A stretch of 54,733 nt of DNA, taken from the NCBI GenBank assembly GCA_003235325.1, contig QJWQ01000051.1:1-54733 (forward strand). Direction: 5' to 3'. This DNA comes from Gammaproteobacteria bacterium. GTDB taxonomy: Bacteria; Pseudomonadota; Gammaproteobacteria; Pseudomonadales; Porticoccaceae. The notes below the pieces were generated by a model. It searched no databases, was not told the DNA's origin, and saw nothing but the letters and a program-made list of their open reading frames with translations. The translations under genes and the position numbers were made by a program. This document shows positions 39,167 to 50,639 of this stretch, one piece after another. The number at the start of each line of letters is the position of its first letter. Position 1 is the stretch's first letter.

Positions 39167-41530
39167 TTGGCAAAAGTGACTGCCGGGAAGGAAAGAAAGA
39201 CTGAAACACCCGTAAAAGACTCACGCGGTCGGGTCATTGTGCGCGAGGGCGCATTGCTCGGCTGGCTGGTTGTCTGCATCTGTCTGCTCACCGCCTTTCT
39301 CACTTATTCACCGCAGGATCCGGGTTGGTCTCATACCGGTATCAATTCCCAGCCCACCAATGCCGCAGGCCCGGCCGGCGCCTGGTTGGCCGACGTCTTT
39401 TTTTCCCTGTTCGGCTATATGGCCTACCTGTTTCCGGTGCTCCTGGGATTGCGAGCCTGGAATGTGTTCAGGGCGCATCGGCAGCAGACGCTGTCTTTTG
39501 ACTGGATCGTTCTTATTCTTCGATTTGTCGGACTGGCTCTGGTTATGCTGAGCGCCACAGCCCTGGCCTCCATGCATCAATCGACGGTCGAGGTACCCTT
39601 GCCATTTGGCGTCGGGGGTGTACTGGGCAGTTCTGTCGGCGCCGCCGTGAGTGCCGGATTCAGCCATGTGGGAGGCACGTTAATCCTGCTGGCGGTGTTT
39701 CTGTTTGGGGTTACCATCTTTACCGACCTGTCATGGCTGGCACTGATTGATGGCACCGGGGCTGTCATCCTCGGCGGAGTGGAACAGGTCCGTGCCCGGA
39801 TTGCTGAATACCAGCGACGGGTTCAGGAGAACAGGAGTGCCGAAAAAGCCCAGCTGACCCGGATTGCCAGTGTCGAGCAAAAGACCCGTAAAAACCAGGA
39901 ACGCAAGGAACCCGTGATCCAGTTGGCGCCGAAGAAAGTGCAACCCAGTATTCGGGCGGAGAAGGAGAAACAGGTCTCCTTCTTTGACGAGACGCCGGTT
40001 GAAGGCGAATTGCCCCCCATCAGCCTGCTGGACAAACCGATCAGGCAGGAGGGCAAGGGCTATTCGAAGGATTCCCTCGAGGCCATGTCCAGGTTACTGG
40101 AACTGAAACTGCAGGACTTCGGTATCAGCGTCGAGGTGGTGGAAGTGCTACCGGGACCGGTTATCACCCGTTTTGAAATCCAGCCTGCCCCCGGAGTCAA
40201 GGCCAGTCGAATCAGCAACCTGGCAAGGGATCTGGCTCGTTCACTGGCCGTGGTCAGTGTTCGTGTGGTGGAGGTTATCCCGGGGAAATCTGTTGTCGGT
40301 ATCGAAATACCCAATGAACACCGGGAAATCGTCCGCCTGAGCGAAGTCCTGTCCTCACAGATTTACGATCAGTCCAGGTCACCCCTGACCCTGGCGCTGG
40401 GTCATGACATATCCGGTCTGCCGGTAGTCGCCGACCTCGGCAAAATGCCCCACCTGCTGGTGGCCGGAACCACCGGTTCCGGCAAGTCGGTGGGGGTTAA
40501 CGCCATGCTGCTGAGTCTGCTCTACAAGGCGACGCCCGAGGACGTGCGGCTGATACTTGTCGATCCGAAGATGCTGGAACTGTCGGTCTATGATGATATT
40601 CCCCACCTGCTGACGCCGGTGATCACCGACATGAAGGATGCTGCCAGCGGCCTGCGCTGGTGTGTCGGGGAAATGGAGCGGCGTTACAAGTTGATGGCGG
40701 CGCTCGGCGTGCGCAACATGGCGGGCTACAATCGCAAGGTAAGTGATGCCATCGCCGCCGGTGAACCGATCCAGGACCCCATCTGGATACCGGACCCGAT
40801 GACCGGTGTTTTTGCCGACGAGCAGGCCGCATCGCCCCCGACCCTGGAAAAAATGCCCTATATCGTCGTCGTCATCGATGAATTTGCCGACATGATGATG
40901 ATCGTCGGCAAAAAGGTCGAGCAACTGATTGCGCGTATCGCCCAGAAAGCCCGGGCGGCCGGCATCCACCTGATTCTGGCCACCCAGCGACCCTCCGTGG
41001 ATGTCATTACCGGCCTGATCAAGGCCAACGTGCCAACCCGAATCGCCTTCCAGGTGTCGTCAAAAATCGATTCCCGCACCATCCTCGACCAGGGTGGCGC
41101 CGACCAGTTGCTGGGCCACGGCGATATGCTCTTTTTGCCCGCCGGCACCAGTGTACCCATTCGGGTTCACGGTGCTTTTGTCGATGATCACGAGGTGCAC
41201 AAGGTGGTTGCCGACTGGAAGCGCCGGGGTGCACCCAAATACCTGGACGAAATTACCGACGAGGGCTCCACGGCCTCGATCTCCGTGCCCGGTTATTCAG
41301 ACACGGGATCCTCTGAAGAAGGCGATCCCGAGTCGGACAACCTTTATGACGAGGCCGTATCTTTTGTCCTGGACAGCCGCAAGGCCTCCATCTCCGCGGT
41401 TCAGCGCAAGCTGCGGATCGGTTACAACCGCGCCGCGCGCCTGATTGAAACCATGGAAGCCGCCGGCGTAGTCAGCGCCATGAACAGCAACGGCAGCCGC
41501 GAAGTGCTGGCACCGCATCACCGGGATTGA
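39167..41530 (+). CDS. ftsK: DNA translocase FtsK
   Basis: FtsK anchors at the division septum and pumps DNA to unlink chromosome dimers at dif. The 787-residue protein has several N-terminal membrane segments (about 25-190), a short charged linker, and the motor with Walker [25 protein letters not shown] forms Walker B, and the C-terminal gamma winged helix ([21 protein letters not shown]) reads KOPS sites. The linker is much shorter than in E. coli FtsK (about 1330), as in Pseudomonas. The start is TTG with AAGGGA upstream. lolA starts two bases after the stop. Confidence 0.96.
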   Translation: MAKVTAGKERKTETPVKDSRGRVIVREGALLGWLVVCICLLTAFLTYSPQDPGWSHTGINSQPTNAAGPAGAWLADVFFSLFGYMAYLFPVLLGLRAWNVFRAHRQQTLSFDWIVLILRFVGLALVMLSATALASMHQSTVEVPLPFGVGGVLGSSVGAAVSAGFSHVGGTLILLAVFLFGVTIFTDLSWLALIDGTGAVILGGVEQVRARIAEYQRRVQENRSAEKAQLTRIASVEQKTRKNQERKEPVIQLAPKKVQPSIRAEKEKQVSFFDETPVEGELPPISLLDKPIRQEGKGYSKDSLEAMSRLLELKLQDFGISVEVVEVLPGPVITRFEIQPAPGVKASRISNLARDLARSLAVVSVRVVEVIPGKSVVGIEIPNEHREIVRLSEVLSSQIYDQSRSPLTLALGHDISGLPVVADLGKMPHLLVAGTTGSGKSVGVNAMLLSLLYKATPEDVRLILVDPKMLELSVYDDIPHLLTPVITDMKDAASGLRWCVGEMERRYKLMAALGVRNMAGYNRKVSDAIAAGEPIQDPIWIPDPMTGVFADEQAASPPTLEKMPYIVVVIDEFADMMMIVGKKVEQLIARIAQKARAAGIHLILATQRPSVDVITGLIKANVPTRIAFQVSSKIDSRTILDQGGADQLLGHGDMLFLPAGTSVPIRVHGAFVDDHEVHKVVADWKRRGAPKYLDEITDEGSTASISVPGYSDTGSSEEGDPESDNLYDEAVSFVLDSRKASISAVQRKLRIGYNRAARLIETMEAAGVVSAMNSNGSREVLAPHHRD

Positions 41531-41532
41531 CT

Positions 41533-42159
41533 ATGAGCCAGATTAATTATTTCGTCTTGTTGTTGCTGTTTCCCGCACTGGCGCAGGCGGGTGGCAACGG
41601 CGAGGCCCTCAGGGACCTGCAATCCAGACTGGAGCCAATGGAAAACCTCAGCGCCGATTTTATCCAGCGGGTGACATCTGCCGATGGTTTTACCGTGCAG
41701 GAGGTCGAGGGCAAGCTGGTGGTGGCGCGACCGGGAAAGTTGCGCTGGCAGAGCAATCCGCCCTATGAGCAACTGGTGGTGTCTGATGCCACTCAAGTCT
41801 GGGTCTATGATCCTGACCTGGAACAGGTGAGCATTCGGCCTTTTTTCAAGGACATTGCCCGCACTCCCGCCATTCTGTTCATCGGCGAGGTGGGCGACCT
41901 GGAAGGCAACTACCGCGTTACCGGGCAATCAACGGACGGGGGCACCCTTTTCACCCTGATACCCCGGGACAGGAACAGCCTGTTTGAACGGGTGGATTTG
42001 CTGTTTTCGAAAAACACCCCCATGGCCATGGACCTGTGGGACTCACTGGGGCAGGTGACGCATATTCAGCTTGAGAATGTTGTTATCAATGGCACACTGG
42101 CTCCGGATCTGTTCGAGTTCATTCCCCCGGAAGGGGTGGACATCCTGCGGGATAACTGA
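41533..42159 (+). CDS. lolA: Outer-membrane lipoprotein carrier LolA
   Basis: LolA ferries lipoproteins from the LolCDE complex across the periplasm to LolB. The 208-residue precursor has a signal peptide (MSQINYFVLLLLFPALAQA). The mature part matches LolA: LSADFIQRVTSADGFTVQEVEGKLVVARPGKLRWQ, the aromatic VWVYDPDLEQV and FERVDLLFS. ATG 41533 gives the signal peptide directly; it lies two bases past the ftsK stop, so the genes are cotranscribed. Confidence 0.95.
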   Translation: MSQINYFVLLLLFPALAQAGGNGEALRDLQSRLEPMENLSADFIQRVTSADGFTVQEVEGKLVVARPGKLRWQSNPPYEQLVVSDATQVWVYDPDLEQVSIRPFFKDIARTPAILFIGEVGDLEGNYRVTGQSTDGGTLFTLIPRDRNSLFERVDLLFSKNTPMAMDLWDSLGQVTHIQLENVVINGTLAPDLFEFIPPEGVDILRDN

Positions 42160-42182
42160 TTTCCGGCATCACAGATTGCTTT

Positions 42183-42247
42183 CGTGACCCGATTACATCC
42201 ATGACCGATTTCACCCATGACCGATCATATTCATGACTGAATCCCTG
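42183..42247 (+). repeat. Four 16-17-bp repeats across the rarA start
   Basis: C(A/G)TGAC units begin at 42183, 42200, 42216 and 42232; the last one contains the rarA start codon. The spacing is 17, 16 and 16 bases. Three copies carry an ATG (42201, 42217, 42233) in three different frames, so only the last can start RarA. The array may affect initiation. Confidence 0.7.
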
Positions 42248-43564
42248 TTCAGTCAGGCGGTGTATCAACCTCTGGCCGCCAGGATGCGGCCGCGAAGCCT
42301 GGATGAATTTGCCGGTCAGTTGCATTTGCTGGCTGCCGGCAAACCCCTGCGGGACGCCATCGAGCACGGACTGTTGCACTCGATGATTTTCTGGGGCCCT
42401 CCCGGGGTTGGCAAGACTACCCTGGCCCGGCTTATTGCCAGTTACTCCGATGCCCATATCGAAACCCTTTCAGCGGTACTTGCAGGGGTCAAGGATATTC
42501 GCTCGGCTGTGGCCCGGGCCGAGGAAGAGCGCGATGTTCGCGGCCGCAAGACCATTCTCTTTGTCGACGAGGTGCACCGGTTCAACAAGGCCCAGCAGGA
42601 TGCCTTTCTGCCCTATGTGGAGGACGGCACTCTGGTGCTGATCGGCGCCACCACGGAAAATCCGTCGTTTGAGCTCAATAACGCCCTGCTGAGCCGATGC
42701 CGGGTCTACGTTCTTCGGGCCCTGGACGATGAAGCCATTCTGGCTTTGGTTCACCGGGCCCTGGAGGATAAGGACCGAGGCTATGGCGGGCGTCTGCACC
42801 TGGCACCGGAGGCCCTGAAACAGCTGGTCGCCGCTGCCGATGGCGATGCCCGGCGGGCCCTGAACCTGCTGGAAATTGCCGCGGACCTCAGCGTCGACGG
42901 TGTCATCTCCCCGGCCGTGATCGACGAGGTGCTGGTAACCGACAGCCGTCGCTTTGACAAGGGCGGTGAGCACTTCTACGACCAGATTTCGGCCCTGCAC
43001 AAGGCCGTCAGGGGGACCTCGCCGGATGCGGCCCTGTACTGGCTGGTGCGCATGCTTGACGGCGGTTGCGACCCGCTATATATCGCCCGCCGTGTGGTGC
43101 GAATGGCCAGTGAGGATATCGGCAATGCCGACCCCCGGGCGCTGCAACTGGCCCTCAATGCCTGGGATGTCCAGGAGCGGCTGGGCAGCCCGGAAGGGCA
43201 ACTGACCCTGGCCCAGGCGGTGATCTACATGGCCTGTGCCCCCAAGAGCAATGCCGTCTACCGGGCCTACAACCAGGCCATGGCGGATGTCAAAAAGCAG
43301 CCGAGCTACGACGTGCCCCTGCACCTGCGCAACGCGCCGACCCGGCTGATGAAGGACCTGGATTACGGTCGGACTTACCGCTACGCCCATGACGAACCCG
43401 ATGCCTACGCCGCCGGGGAAAACTATTTTCCCGAGGCCATTCGCCACAGCCGCTACTATCAGCCCGTGGACCGCGGCTTGGAAAAGCAGATCGCGGACAA
43501 GCTGGCGAGGTTGCGGTCACGGGACGAAGCCAGCAACAACCAGCGCTACGGGGAGGATCACTGA
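42233..43564 (+). CDS. rarA: Replication-associated recombination protein RarA
   Basis: RarA (MgsA) is an AAA+ ATPase, related to clamp-loader subunits, acting at stalled forks. The 443-residue protein has [12 protein letters not shown], Walker [10 protein letters not shown] (residues 55-63), Walker [17 protein letters not shown], the sensor [12 protein letters not shown] and the arginine-finger SRCRVY. The C-terminal tetramerisation domain has [19 protein letters not shown] and a final [20 protein letters not shown]. The order lolA-rarA-serS matches E. coli and Pseudomonas. Confidence 0.96.
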   Translation: MTESLFSQAVYQPLAARMRPRSLDEFAGQLHLLAAGKPLRDAIEHGLLHSMIFWGPPGVGKTTLARLIASYSDAHIETLSAVLAGVKDIRSAVARAEEERDVRGRKTILFVDEVHRFNKAQQDAFLPYVEDGTLVLIGATTENPSFELNNALLSRCRVYVLRALDDEAILALVHRALEDKDRGYGGRLHLAPEALKQLVAAADGDARRALNLLEIAADLSVDGVISPAVIDEVLVTDSRRFDKGGEHFYDQISALHKAVRGTSPDAALYWLVRMLDGGCDPLYIARRVVRMASEDIGNADPRALQLALNAWDVQERLGSPEGQLTLAQAVIYMACAPKSNAVYRAYNQAMADVKKQPSYDVPLHLRNAPTRLMKDLDYGRTYRYAHDEPDAYAAGENYFPEAIRHSRYYQPVDRGLEKQIADKLARLRSRDEASNNQRYGEDH

Positions 43565-43605
43565 TGCCCTGGCCGGTCGTTGCGCCGGTGGCTATGGCGA
43601 GTTTA

Positions 43606-43611
43606 TATAAT
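43606..43611 (+). promoter_or_regulatory. Candidate -10 box of serS
   Basis: A perfect TATAAT lies 190 bp upstream of serS in the 236-bp gap after rarA. The nearest -35-like element, TTGCGC at 43580-43585, has a 20-bp spacer, so the assignment is uncertain. The resulting leader would contain the nested hairpins at 43696-43754. Confidence 0.35.
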
Positions 43612-43695
43612 GGTGATCTGCTCGGCGCAAATACCCTCTTATTCCACCTTCTCGCTCGATACCGTGACTTTGTGGCAGAATGGCCGACTTGCACA

Positions 43696-43754
43696 GGCTG
43701 CCTGATATGCTCTGTTGAGCGTTTGACGCTGTCTCGCCGCTACTCCTGGCAGCC
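43696..43754 (+). other. Nested hairpins in the serS leader
   Basis: GGCTGCC (43696-43702) can pair with GGCAGCC (43748-43754), enclosing a small hairpin AGCGT-TTG-ACGCT (43718-43730). The structure lies 46 bp upstream of serS. In some relatives this gap holds crcB, which is absent here. Confidence 0.4.
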
Positions 43755-43800
43755 CTATAAATAACAAGACTCCTTTTACTCCCGGAAGACTTCTACCGCC

Positions 43801-45081
43801 ATGCTGGACCCCAAACTCGTTCGTACAGAACCCGAAGCCATTGCCGCGGCACTGAATAAACGCGGTTTTCACCTGGATGTCGACAGGCTGAAGGAGCTCG
43901 AGAGCCAGCGTCGATCCATTCAGGAAAAAGCTCAGACCCTGCAGGCGGAGCGCAATGCCTATGCCAAGTCCATGGGCAAGCAGATTGCTGCGGCCAAAGC
44001 CGGCGGCCTGGACACAACGCCCCTCAGGGAAAAGGGGGAGCAGCTGAAAAAGCTCTGCGTCGCCGCCGAGGATGAACTGTCGTCGGTGCAACTGGAGTTT
44101 GAACAGTATCTTGCCCAGGTGCCGAATGTGCCTGATGACCAGGTGCCGGCAGGACAGGACGAGAATGACAATGTCGAGATCCGCCGCTGGGGTCAGCCCC
44201 GGCAGTTTGCTTTTCCGGTCAGGGACCATGTCGATCTGGGTGCCGCCGGGTTGCTCGATTTCGAAACCGCGGTAAAAATTGCCGGTTCCCGGTTCTCGGT
44301 GCTTTACGGCGAACTGGCCCGGCTGCACCGGGCCCTGATCCAGTTCATGCTGGACACTCACATCAGGGAGCACGATTACCGGGAAATCTACGTGCCCTAT
44401 ATTGTCAACCGGGACTCCCTGTACGGCACCGGCCAGTTACCCAAGTTCGGCGAGGACCTGTTTCGACTGGAGGGGGATCATGGTTACTACCTGATACCCA
44501 CGGCCGAGGTGCCGGTTACCAACGTCTATCGCGAGCAGATTATTGAGGAAAACCTGCCGGTCAAATTCGTCTGCCACAGTCCCTGTTTTCGCAGTGAGGC
44601 CGGCAGTTACGGCAAGGACACCCGTGGCATGATTCGCCAGCACCAGTTTGAAAAAGTCGAACTGGTGCAATTTGTGCCACCGGCGTTGTCGGATCAGGCC
44701 CACGAGGAACTGACGGCTCACGCCGAGGCTATTTTGCAGAAACTGGAATTGCCCTACCGTACCGTGATCCTCTGCGGCGGTGACCTGGGTTTTTCCTCGG
44801 CCCGGACCTACGATATCGAGGTCTGGCTGCCATCCCAGGACCGGTACCGGGAAATCTCCTCCTGCAGCAATTTCCGGGACTACCAGGCCCGGCGGCTCAA
44901 ATGTCGCTGGCGCAACCCAGCAACCGGCAAGCCGGAACTGGTGCATACCCTCAATGGTTCGGCGCTGGCGGTGGGCCGCACCCTGGTCGCCATCATGGAA
45001 AATTACCAGCAGGCCGAAGGCAGCATACTGATCCCCAATGTCCTGCGTCCCTGGATGGGTGGCATCGAGTCCATCGGCTGA
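43801..45081 (+). CDS. serS: Seryl-tRNA synthetase
   Basis: SerRS charges tRNA-Ser. The 426-residue protein has the N-terminal coiled-coil arm (about 30-100) that grips the long variable arm of tRNA-Ser. The class II core follows: motif 2 [26 protein letters not shown] and motif 3 [20 protein letters not shown]. Length and motifs are standard. cysG starts four bases after the stop. Confidence 0.98.
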   Translation: MLDPKLVRTEPEAIAAALNKRGFHLDVDRLKELESQRRSIQEKAQTLQAERNAYAKSMGKQIAAAKAGGLDTTPLREKGEQLKKLCVAAEDELSSVQLEFEQYLAQVPNVPDDQVPAGQDENDNVEIRRWGQPRQFAFPVRDHVDLGAAGLLDFETAVKIAGSRFSVLYGELARLHRALIQFMLDTHIREHDYREIYVPYIVNRDSLYGTGQLPKFGEDLFRLEGDHGYYLIPTAEVPVTNVYREQIIEENLPVKFVCHSPCFRSEAGSYGKDTRGMIRQHQFEKVELVQFVPPALSDQAHEELTAHAEAILQKLELPYRTVILCGGDLGFSSARTYDIEVWLPSQDRYREISSCSNFRDYQARRLKCRWRNPATGKPELVHTLNGSALAVGRTLVAIMENYQQAEGSILIPNVLRPWMGGIESIG

Positions 45082-45085
45082 ATCG

Positions 45086-46510
45086 ATGGATTTCCTGCCG
45101 CTGTTTCATAATCTGCGCGGCCGGTCCTGCCTGATCGTCGGCGGCGGCGAGACCGCACTGAGAAAACTGCGGGCACTGGTTGAAGCCGGTGCTCAGGTCA
45201 CCCTGGTCGCCCCGGACATCGCCCCGGCCATCGAGGCGCTGGCGAAAGAAGGCAATCCTGAGCTGGTCCGTCGTTGCTTTCGACGCCGGGACCTGCGCCG
45301 GCCGGTGCTGGTGATCGCCGCCACCAATGACGCCAGGGTGAATGCGCGCATCTCCAGACTGGCCCAGGTCCGGCGCCTGCCGGTCAATGTCGTCGACAAC
45401 CCGGCCCTGTGCAGTGCCATCTTTCCCGCAATTGTCGATCGCTCTCCGCTGCAAATTGCCATCAGTACCGGTGGCAGCGCCCCGGTGCTGGCCCGGCAAC
45501 TGCGTGGACGGCTTGAAACGCTGCTGCCCGCCGCCTACGGCGATCTGGTGCGACTGGCGGAGCGATGTCGCACCAGGGTCAAGGCAAGGTTCGCCAACAG
45601 TAACGCCCGCCGCGGTTTCTGGGAATCGGTGCTGGAGGGCGAAGTCGCCGAACTGGTGTTCAAGGGCAGGGCAGACGAGGCTGAGGCGGCCCTGGTCCGT
45701 CGCCTGGACGCCGCAGAGGATCGGGCGGTGGGTGAAGTTTACCTGGTGGGAGGCGGTCCCGGCGACCCGGACCTGCTGACGTTCAGGGCCCTGCGCCTGA
45801 TGCAACAGGCCGATATTGTTCTCTACGACCGCCTGGTGTCAAAACCGGTGCTGAACCTGGTTCGGCGCGACGCCGAGCAGATTTACGTCGGCAAAACTGC
45901 CGGCGACCACCCGGTCACTCAGGAAAATATTAACCGCAAACTGGCGGAGTTTGCCCAGCAGGGCAAGCGGGTATTGCGACTAAAAGGCGGTGATCCCTTC
46001 ATTTTTGGTCGCGGCGGCGAGGAAATCGAGTATCTTGCGGAACTGGGAATTCCTTTCCAGGTGGTGCCGGGCATAACCGCCGCCTCCGGGTGCGCCAGTT
46101 ATGCCGGCATTCCCCTGACCCACCGGGACCACGCCCAGTCGGTGCGTTTTATCACCGGCCATCGAAAGGATGACCAACTGGATCTCGACTGGCAGCAACT
46201 GGCTTCGCCGGGACAGACGCTGGTGTTCTATATGGGATTAAACGGCCTGGAAACCATTTGCGCACAGCTGTCCGCCCATGGCATGGCGGCGTCGACGCCG
46301 GCAGCCCTGGTGGAAAAAGGCACGACGCCGCGACAACGGGTTTTTGTCGGCACCCTGGCAACCCTGCCGGCCATCGTCCGGGCGCAGGAGGCGAGGGCGC
46401 CGACCCTGATCATTGTCGGTACGGTGGTCAGCCTCCATGAAAAGCTCGACTGGTTCGGCGAACCTGGAAAGGACCTCCGGGGCCAAAGCGGTTCCTGCGC
46501 CGATACCTGA
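45086..46510 (+). CDS. cysG: Siroheme synthase CysG
   Basis: CysG makes siroheme, the cofactor of sulfite and nitrite reductases, by methylation, oxidation and iron insertion. The 474-residue protein has the N-terminal NAD-binding precorrin-2 dehydrogenase/ferrochelatase ([35 protein letters not shown]). The C-terminal SAM-dependent methyltransferase follows ([55 protein letters not shown]). The start at 45086 lies four bases after serS. The serS-cysG pairing matches Pseudomonas, and the product supports the sulfate-assimilation step of cysH. Confidence 0.96.
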   Translation: MDFLPLFHNLRGRSCLIVGGGETALRKLRALVEAGAQVTLVAPDIAPAIEALAKEGNPELVRRCFRRRDLRRPVLVIAATNDARVNARISRLAQVRRLPVNVVDNPALCSAIFPAIVDRSPLQIAISTGGSAPVLARQLRGRLETLLPAAYGDLVRLAERCRTRVKARFANSNARRGFWESVLEGEVAELVFKGRADEAEAALVRRLDAAEDRAVGEVYLVGGGPGDPDLLTFRALRLMQQADIVLYDRLVSKPVLNLVRRDAEQIYVGKTAGDHPVTQENINRKLAEFAQQGKRVLRLKGGDPFIFGRGGEEIEYLAELGIPFQVVPGITAASGCASYAGIPLTHRDHAQSVRFITGHRKDDQLDLDWQQLASPGQTLVFYMGLNGLETICAQLSAHGMAASTPAALVEKGTTPRQRVFVGTLATLPAIVRAQEARAPTLIIVGTVVSLHEKLDWFGEPGKDLRGQSGSCADT

Positions 46511-46557
46511 AACGGGCCGACGATCGAAGGCCGTCGCCACTGTCACACCAAGCTCCT

Positions 46558-49500
46558 ATGACTTCAGACTCCCAGTTCCCGAAAGACTTGCAACCGGCCA
46601 TCGAGGCCCTGTTGCAAACCTGCATGCTGGAAGACCGGCAGCAGCTGCAACAACAGTGGCAACGCCTGACCGATCGGCAGCGCCGCGGCCTGCCGGTGAC
46701 CCGGGATCTCGACAGGTTGCAGGATAAGCTGCAGAAGTCGGTTGCCGTCGCCAGTCAAAGGCAGAGCCTGGTACCCGCAATTCTGTACCCCGACAACCTG
46801 CCTGTGGCGGAGCGGCGCGAAGAAATCGCCGAGGCTATCAGCGCTCATCAGGTGGTGGTCATCGCCGGCGAAACCGGCTCCGGCAAAACCACCCAGTTGC
46901 CGAAAATCTGCCTGGAACTGGGTCGGGGAGTTCGCGGCCTGATCGGCCACACCCAGCCCCGACGCATTGCGGCGCGCACCGTGGCCAACCGCATTGCCGA
47001 GGAGTTGCAGACGTCCCTGGGGGATCTGGTCGGTTACCAGGTCCGGTTTCACGATCACAGCGGTGACAACAGCCTGGTCAAGCTGATGACCGATGGCATT
47101 CTGCTGGCAGAGATCCAGCGAGACCGCTTTTTGCAGCGCTACGACACCCTGATTATCGACGAAGCCCACGAACGCAGCCTCAACATTGATTTTCTTCTGG
47201 GCTATATCAAACAAATCCTGCCGAAGCGTCCCGATCTCAAGGTGATCGTCACCTCCGCCACCATCGATCTGGAGCGGTTCTCTCAACATTTTACTGATGC
47301 CCCGGTAATCCAGGTGTCCGGACGCACTTACCCGGTGGCCATTCGCTACCGGCCACTGGCTGAGCAGGACGACGACAGCTACGGCGCGGTGGTCGGTGCC
47401 GTAGAGGAACTGCTCAGTCTGCCGCAGAGAGGCGACATTCTGGTGTTCCTGAGCGGCGAGCGGGAAATTCGGGAGGCGGCGAATGTCCTGCGCAGGGCCA
47501 ATCTGCGGGATCTCGACATACTGCCCCTGTACGCCCGACTCAGCCTCGCCGACCAGGCTCGGGTATTTCATCCCCACAAAGGCGTTCGCGTGGTACTGGC
47601 GACCAATGTCGCCGAAACCTCGATTACAGTGCCTGGGATACGTTTTGTCATCGATACCGGCCTGGCCAGGATCAGCCGCTACAGTTACCGTACCAAGGTA
47701 CAGCGCCTGCCTGTCGAGCCGGTTTCCCAGGCCAGCGCCAGCCAGCGCGCCGGTCGCTGCGGCCGCCTGGCAGACGGCGTCTGCATTCGGCTCTACAGCG
47801 AGGAAGACTTCAACAACAGGCCGGCATTCACCGACCCGGAGATTGTCCGCACCAACCTGGCGGCGGTGATCCTGCGCATGCTGCATCTGCGCATTGGCGA
47901 TGTTCGTGATTTCCCTTTTGTCGATGCGCCGGACCGGCGGCTGATCAACGACGGCTACAACCTGCTGGCGGAACTGGGTGCCGTCGATGCCAAAAACCAC
48001 CTGACGGACCTTGGCAGACAGTTGAGTCGGCTGCCGGTGGATCCGCGACTGGGCAGGATGTTGCTGGCAGCGGAGCGCAACGGCAGCCTGCGGGAGGTGC
48101 TGGTTATTGTCGCGGCCCTGAGCCTCCAGGACCCGCGGGAACGACCGGCGGAACATCGGCAGGCGGCGGATGAAAAACACCGGCAGTGGCGGGATCAGGA
48201 ATCCGATTTCCTGTCACTGTTGAATCTCTGGCAACACTTTGAACAGAAACGACAGGAACTGTCCGGCAACCAGTTCAGCAAATACTGTCACCAGCAATTT
48301 GTTTCGTACCTGCGCATGCGGGAATGGCGTGATTTACACCACCAGTTACATCTCTCCTGTCGCGAACTGGGACTGCGGACCGGCCAGCTGGCGGCGGACT
48401 ATGCTGCGATTCATCGGGCCCTGCTCAGCGGTTTTCTCAGCCAGGTGGGGGTGCGTCAACCGGATCGGGAATACCAGGGTACCCGCAACCGCAAATTTTA
48501 TATCTTTCCCGGTTCGGGGCTGTTCAAAAAATCCCCGGCCTGGATCATGGCCGCCGAACTGCTGGAGACATCCCGGCTCTATGCACACAACGTCGCCCGG
48601 ATCGAGGTCGACTGGCTGCCGGAACTGGCCGCCCACCTGGTGCGCAAGAGCCACAGCGAACCCCATTACGATGTCCGTCGGGGCCAGGTCATGGCCTATG
48701 AACGGCAAACGCTATATGGCCTGCCAATCGTAGAGCGCAAACGGGTTGGTTACGCCAAAATCGATCCGGTGACGGCCCGGGAGGTCTTTATTCGAAGCGC
48801 CCTGGTGGAGAACCAGTATCGGGGCAAGGGTGATTTCGCCACCCGCAACCAGGCCCTGCTGGCCAGTATCCAGGATCTGGAGGACCGCTTGCGGCGCCGT
48901 GACCTGCTGGTGGACGATCAGGCAATCTTTGCCTTTTACGATGCCCTGTTGCCGGAATCGATCATCAGCCTGGCGGCTTTTGAAGCCTGGAGGAAAAAGG
49001 CCGAGGCCCAGCAGCCTGACCTGCTGGCAATGACCGAGAGCGACCTGGTGGCGATTGCCCTGCCCGGTGACGAGGAAGAACAGTTTCCCAGGCAACTGTC
49101 CTGGGATGGAGTCAATTATCGGCTCGATTATCGCTTTGAACCCGGGCATCCGGAAGACGGTGTCAGCGTCGACGTACCAGTGGAGATTCTGCAACAGGTG
49201 CCCGGCTGGCGCTTTCAGTGGCTGGTGCCCGGATTGCTGCGGGACAAGTGTATCGCCCTGGTCAAGGCGCTGCCCAAGACCTGGCGCCGACAACTGGTGC
49301 CGGTACCGGTCACAGTGGAGAAAGCCCTCGCCGGAGTCAGGCCTGAAAACCGGCCGTTAACGGCCGCGCTGGCTGACCGGATTAAACGTCATAGTGGACT
49401 GGACATCCCTGCAGACGCCTGGAACGAGGCAACCCTTGAACCCTTTTACCTGATGAATTACCGAATCGTTGGCGACGGCGGTCATGTGATCGAACAGGGA

Positions 49501-50472
49501 CGCGATTTGCAGGAACTGCAGCGGCGCTATCGTCGCAAGGTTCAACAGACCATCGCCGACGCAGCCGATGACAATCAGGAACGGGCCGGTATCAGCCGCT
49601 GGGATTTTGGCGAACTGCTGCCCCGATCCACGGTAAAAAAGGGTGAGTTGACCATCGACGTCTATCCCTGCCTGGAAGACCGGGGCGACAGCGTCGCCCT
49701 GCAACTTTGTGACAGCGCCGAGATTGCAGCAGTCAGAAGTCGAAGGGGCCTGGTGCGATTGCTGATGCTGCAACATCCGCAACCGGCAAAATTTCTTGAC
49801 AAGCAGTTGTTGCGAGGCAAGGAATTGCATCTGGCCGCAGCCGGACTGGGGGCGCGAACACCGCTGGTGGAGGATATTTCCATGACCGCCTACCGGCGCG
49901 CCTGTCTCGGCGATAACGACGATGTCGCCGAGGGAATACCCCGGACCGAGAGCGAATTTCTGGCCTGCCTGGCGCGCGGCAAAAATCAGATCGTCAGCCT
50001 CGGCAACGACATGGAAAGAGGGCTGCTTGACCTGATTCCTCTTATCGTCGACCTGAAAAAACAGCTGGTCACACGGGAAGAGCAGTTCCCTGAAGCGGTC
50101 GACGAGGGGCGTCAACAACTCGCGCACCTGTTTCAGGCCGGCTTCTTTTGGCAAACATCGCCCGATTGGTGGCGCCAGTATCCCCGATATATCAAGGCCG
50201 CCATTGCCCGCTTCGAGAAATTGCCCGGCCAGGTCAGCAGAGACCGGGCCATCAGTGGAGAAATAGCCGGTTTTGAGCAACGATTGCAAGGGTTGCGCCA
50301 GTCCGACCGGTTCTATAGCAGCGGTGTTTATCTGAAGCTTACAGAGGCCTTGTTTATGCTTGAGGAATACCGGGTTTCCGTCTATGCCCAGCAACTTCGC
50401 ACCCTGTTTCCCATCTCCGCCAAGCGGCTGGAGGCACACTGGAGAAAACTGGAAACAGCCCTTGATAGCTGA
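46558..50472 (+). CDS. hrpA: ATP-dependent RNA helicase HrpA
   Basis: HrpA is a DEAH-box helicase that in E. coli helps rescue stalled ribosomes and processes mRNA. The 1304-residue protein (E. coli about 1300) has Walker A GETGSGKTTQLPK (104-116), DEAH in TLIIDEAHERSLNIDFLLGYI, the SATID motif III, and motif VI QRAGRCGRLADG. The helicase-associated domain and OB-fold follow, with the long C-terminal extension special to HrpA. It starts 47 bp after cysG, so it may share that transcript. Confidence 0.97.
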   Translation: MTSDSQFPKDLQPAIEALLQTCMLEDRQQLQQQWQRLTDRQRRGLPVTRDLDRLQDKLQKSVAVASQRQSLVPAILYPDNLPVAERREEIAEAISAHQVVVIAGETGSGKTTQLPKICLELGRGVRGLIGHTQPRRIAARTVANRIAEELQTSLGDLVGYQVRFHDHSGDNSLVKLMTDGILLAEIQRDRFLQRYDTLIIDEAHERSLNIDFLLGYIKQILPKRPDLKVIVTSATIDLERFSQHFTDAPVIQVSGRTYPVAIRYRPLAEQDDDSYGAVVGAVEELLSLPQRGDILVFLSGEREIREAANVLRRANLRDLDILPLYARLSLADQARVFHPHKGVRVVLATNVAETSITVPGIRFVIDTGLARISRYSYRTKVQRLPVEPVSQASASQRAGRCGRLADGVCIRLYSEEDFNNRPAFTDPEIVRTNLAAVILRMLHLRIGDVRDFPFVDAPDRRLINDGYNLLAELGAVDAKNHLTDLGRQLSRLPVDPRLGRMLLAAERNGSLREVLVIVAALSLQDPRERPAEHRQAADEKHRQWRDQESDFLSLLNLWQHFEQKRQELSGNQFSKYCHQQFVSYLRMREWRDLHHQLHLSCRELGLRTGQLAADYAAIHRALLSGFLSQVGVRQPDREYQGTRNRKFYIFPGSGLFKKSPAWIMAAELLETSRLYAHNVARIEVDWLPELAAHLVRKSHSEPHYDVRRGQVMAYERQTLYGLPIVERKRVGYAKIDPVTAREVFIRSALVENQYRGKGDFATRNQALLASIQDLEDRLRRRDLLVDDQAIFAFYDALLPESIISLAAFEAWRKKAEAQQPDLLAMTESDLVAIALPGDEEEQFPRQLSWDGVNYRLDYRFEPGHPEDGVSVDVPVEILQQVPGWRFQWLVPGLLRDKCIALVKALPKTWRRQLVPVPVTVEKALAGVRPENRPLTAALADRIKRHSGLDIPADAWNEATLEPFYLMNYRIVGDGGHVIEQGRDLQELQRRYRRKVQQTIADAADDNQERAGISRWDFGELLPRSTVKKGELTIDVYPCLEDRGDSVALQLCDSAEIAAVRSRRGLVRLLMLQHPQPAKFLDKQLLRGKELHLAAAGLGARTPLVEDISMTAYRRACLGDNDDVAEGIPRTESEFLACLARGKNQIVSLGNDMERGLLDLIPLIVDLKKQLVTREEQFPEAVDEGRQQLAHLFQAGFFWQTSPDWWRQYPRYIKAAIARFEKLPGQVSRDRAISGEIAGFEQRLQGLRQSDRFYSSGVYLKLTEALFMLEEYRVSVYAQQLRTLFPISAKRLEAHWRKLETALDS

Positions 50473-50533
50473 CTGTTCAAGTTCTCGCACGGGGCAATGC
50501 CCTTGAATATGGACTGTCAGGTCGCAGCCCAGA

Positions 50534-50568
50534 TTGTCATATTTCTGTCATATAAATAAATGCATAAT
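50534..50568 (+). promoter_or_regulatory. Pho box and -10 of the porin gene
   Basis: TTGTCAT (50534-50540) and CTGTCAT (50545-50551) are 7-bp direct repeats separated by exactly 4 bp, matching the PhoB-binding consensus (CTGTCAT-N4-CTGTCAT) at 13 of 14 positions. A -10-like CATAAT (50563-50568) follows 11 bp after the second repeat, the spacing expected when PhoB replaces the -35 contact. The porin should therefore be induced by phosphate starvation. Confidence 0.85.
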
Positions 50569-50639
50569 GGCGGCCAATTTGAAGGCTCAACCATTTTTAA
50601 CCTAACGCAACACAACCAATCCACTAGAGGGGATTAACC

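Noticed and set aside
43564-43764. 66-codon frame between rarA and serS, at the place where crcB lies in some relatives
   Set aside because: It has no CrcB-like membrane segments, no ribosome site and overlaps the rarA stop. It is treated as non-coding leader of serS.
46564-48180. 538-codon minus-strand frame inside hrpA
   Set aside because: It is an antisense shadow of the helicase core with no domain.
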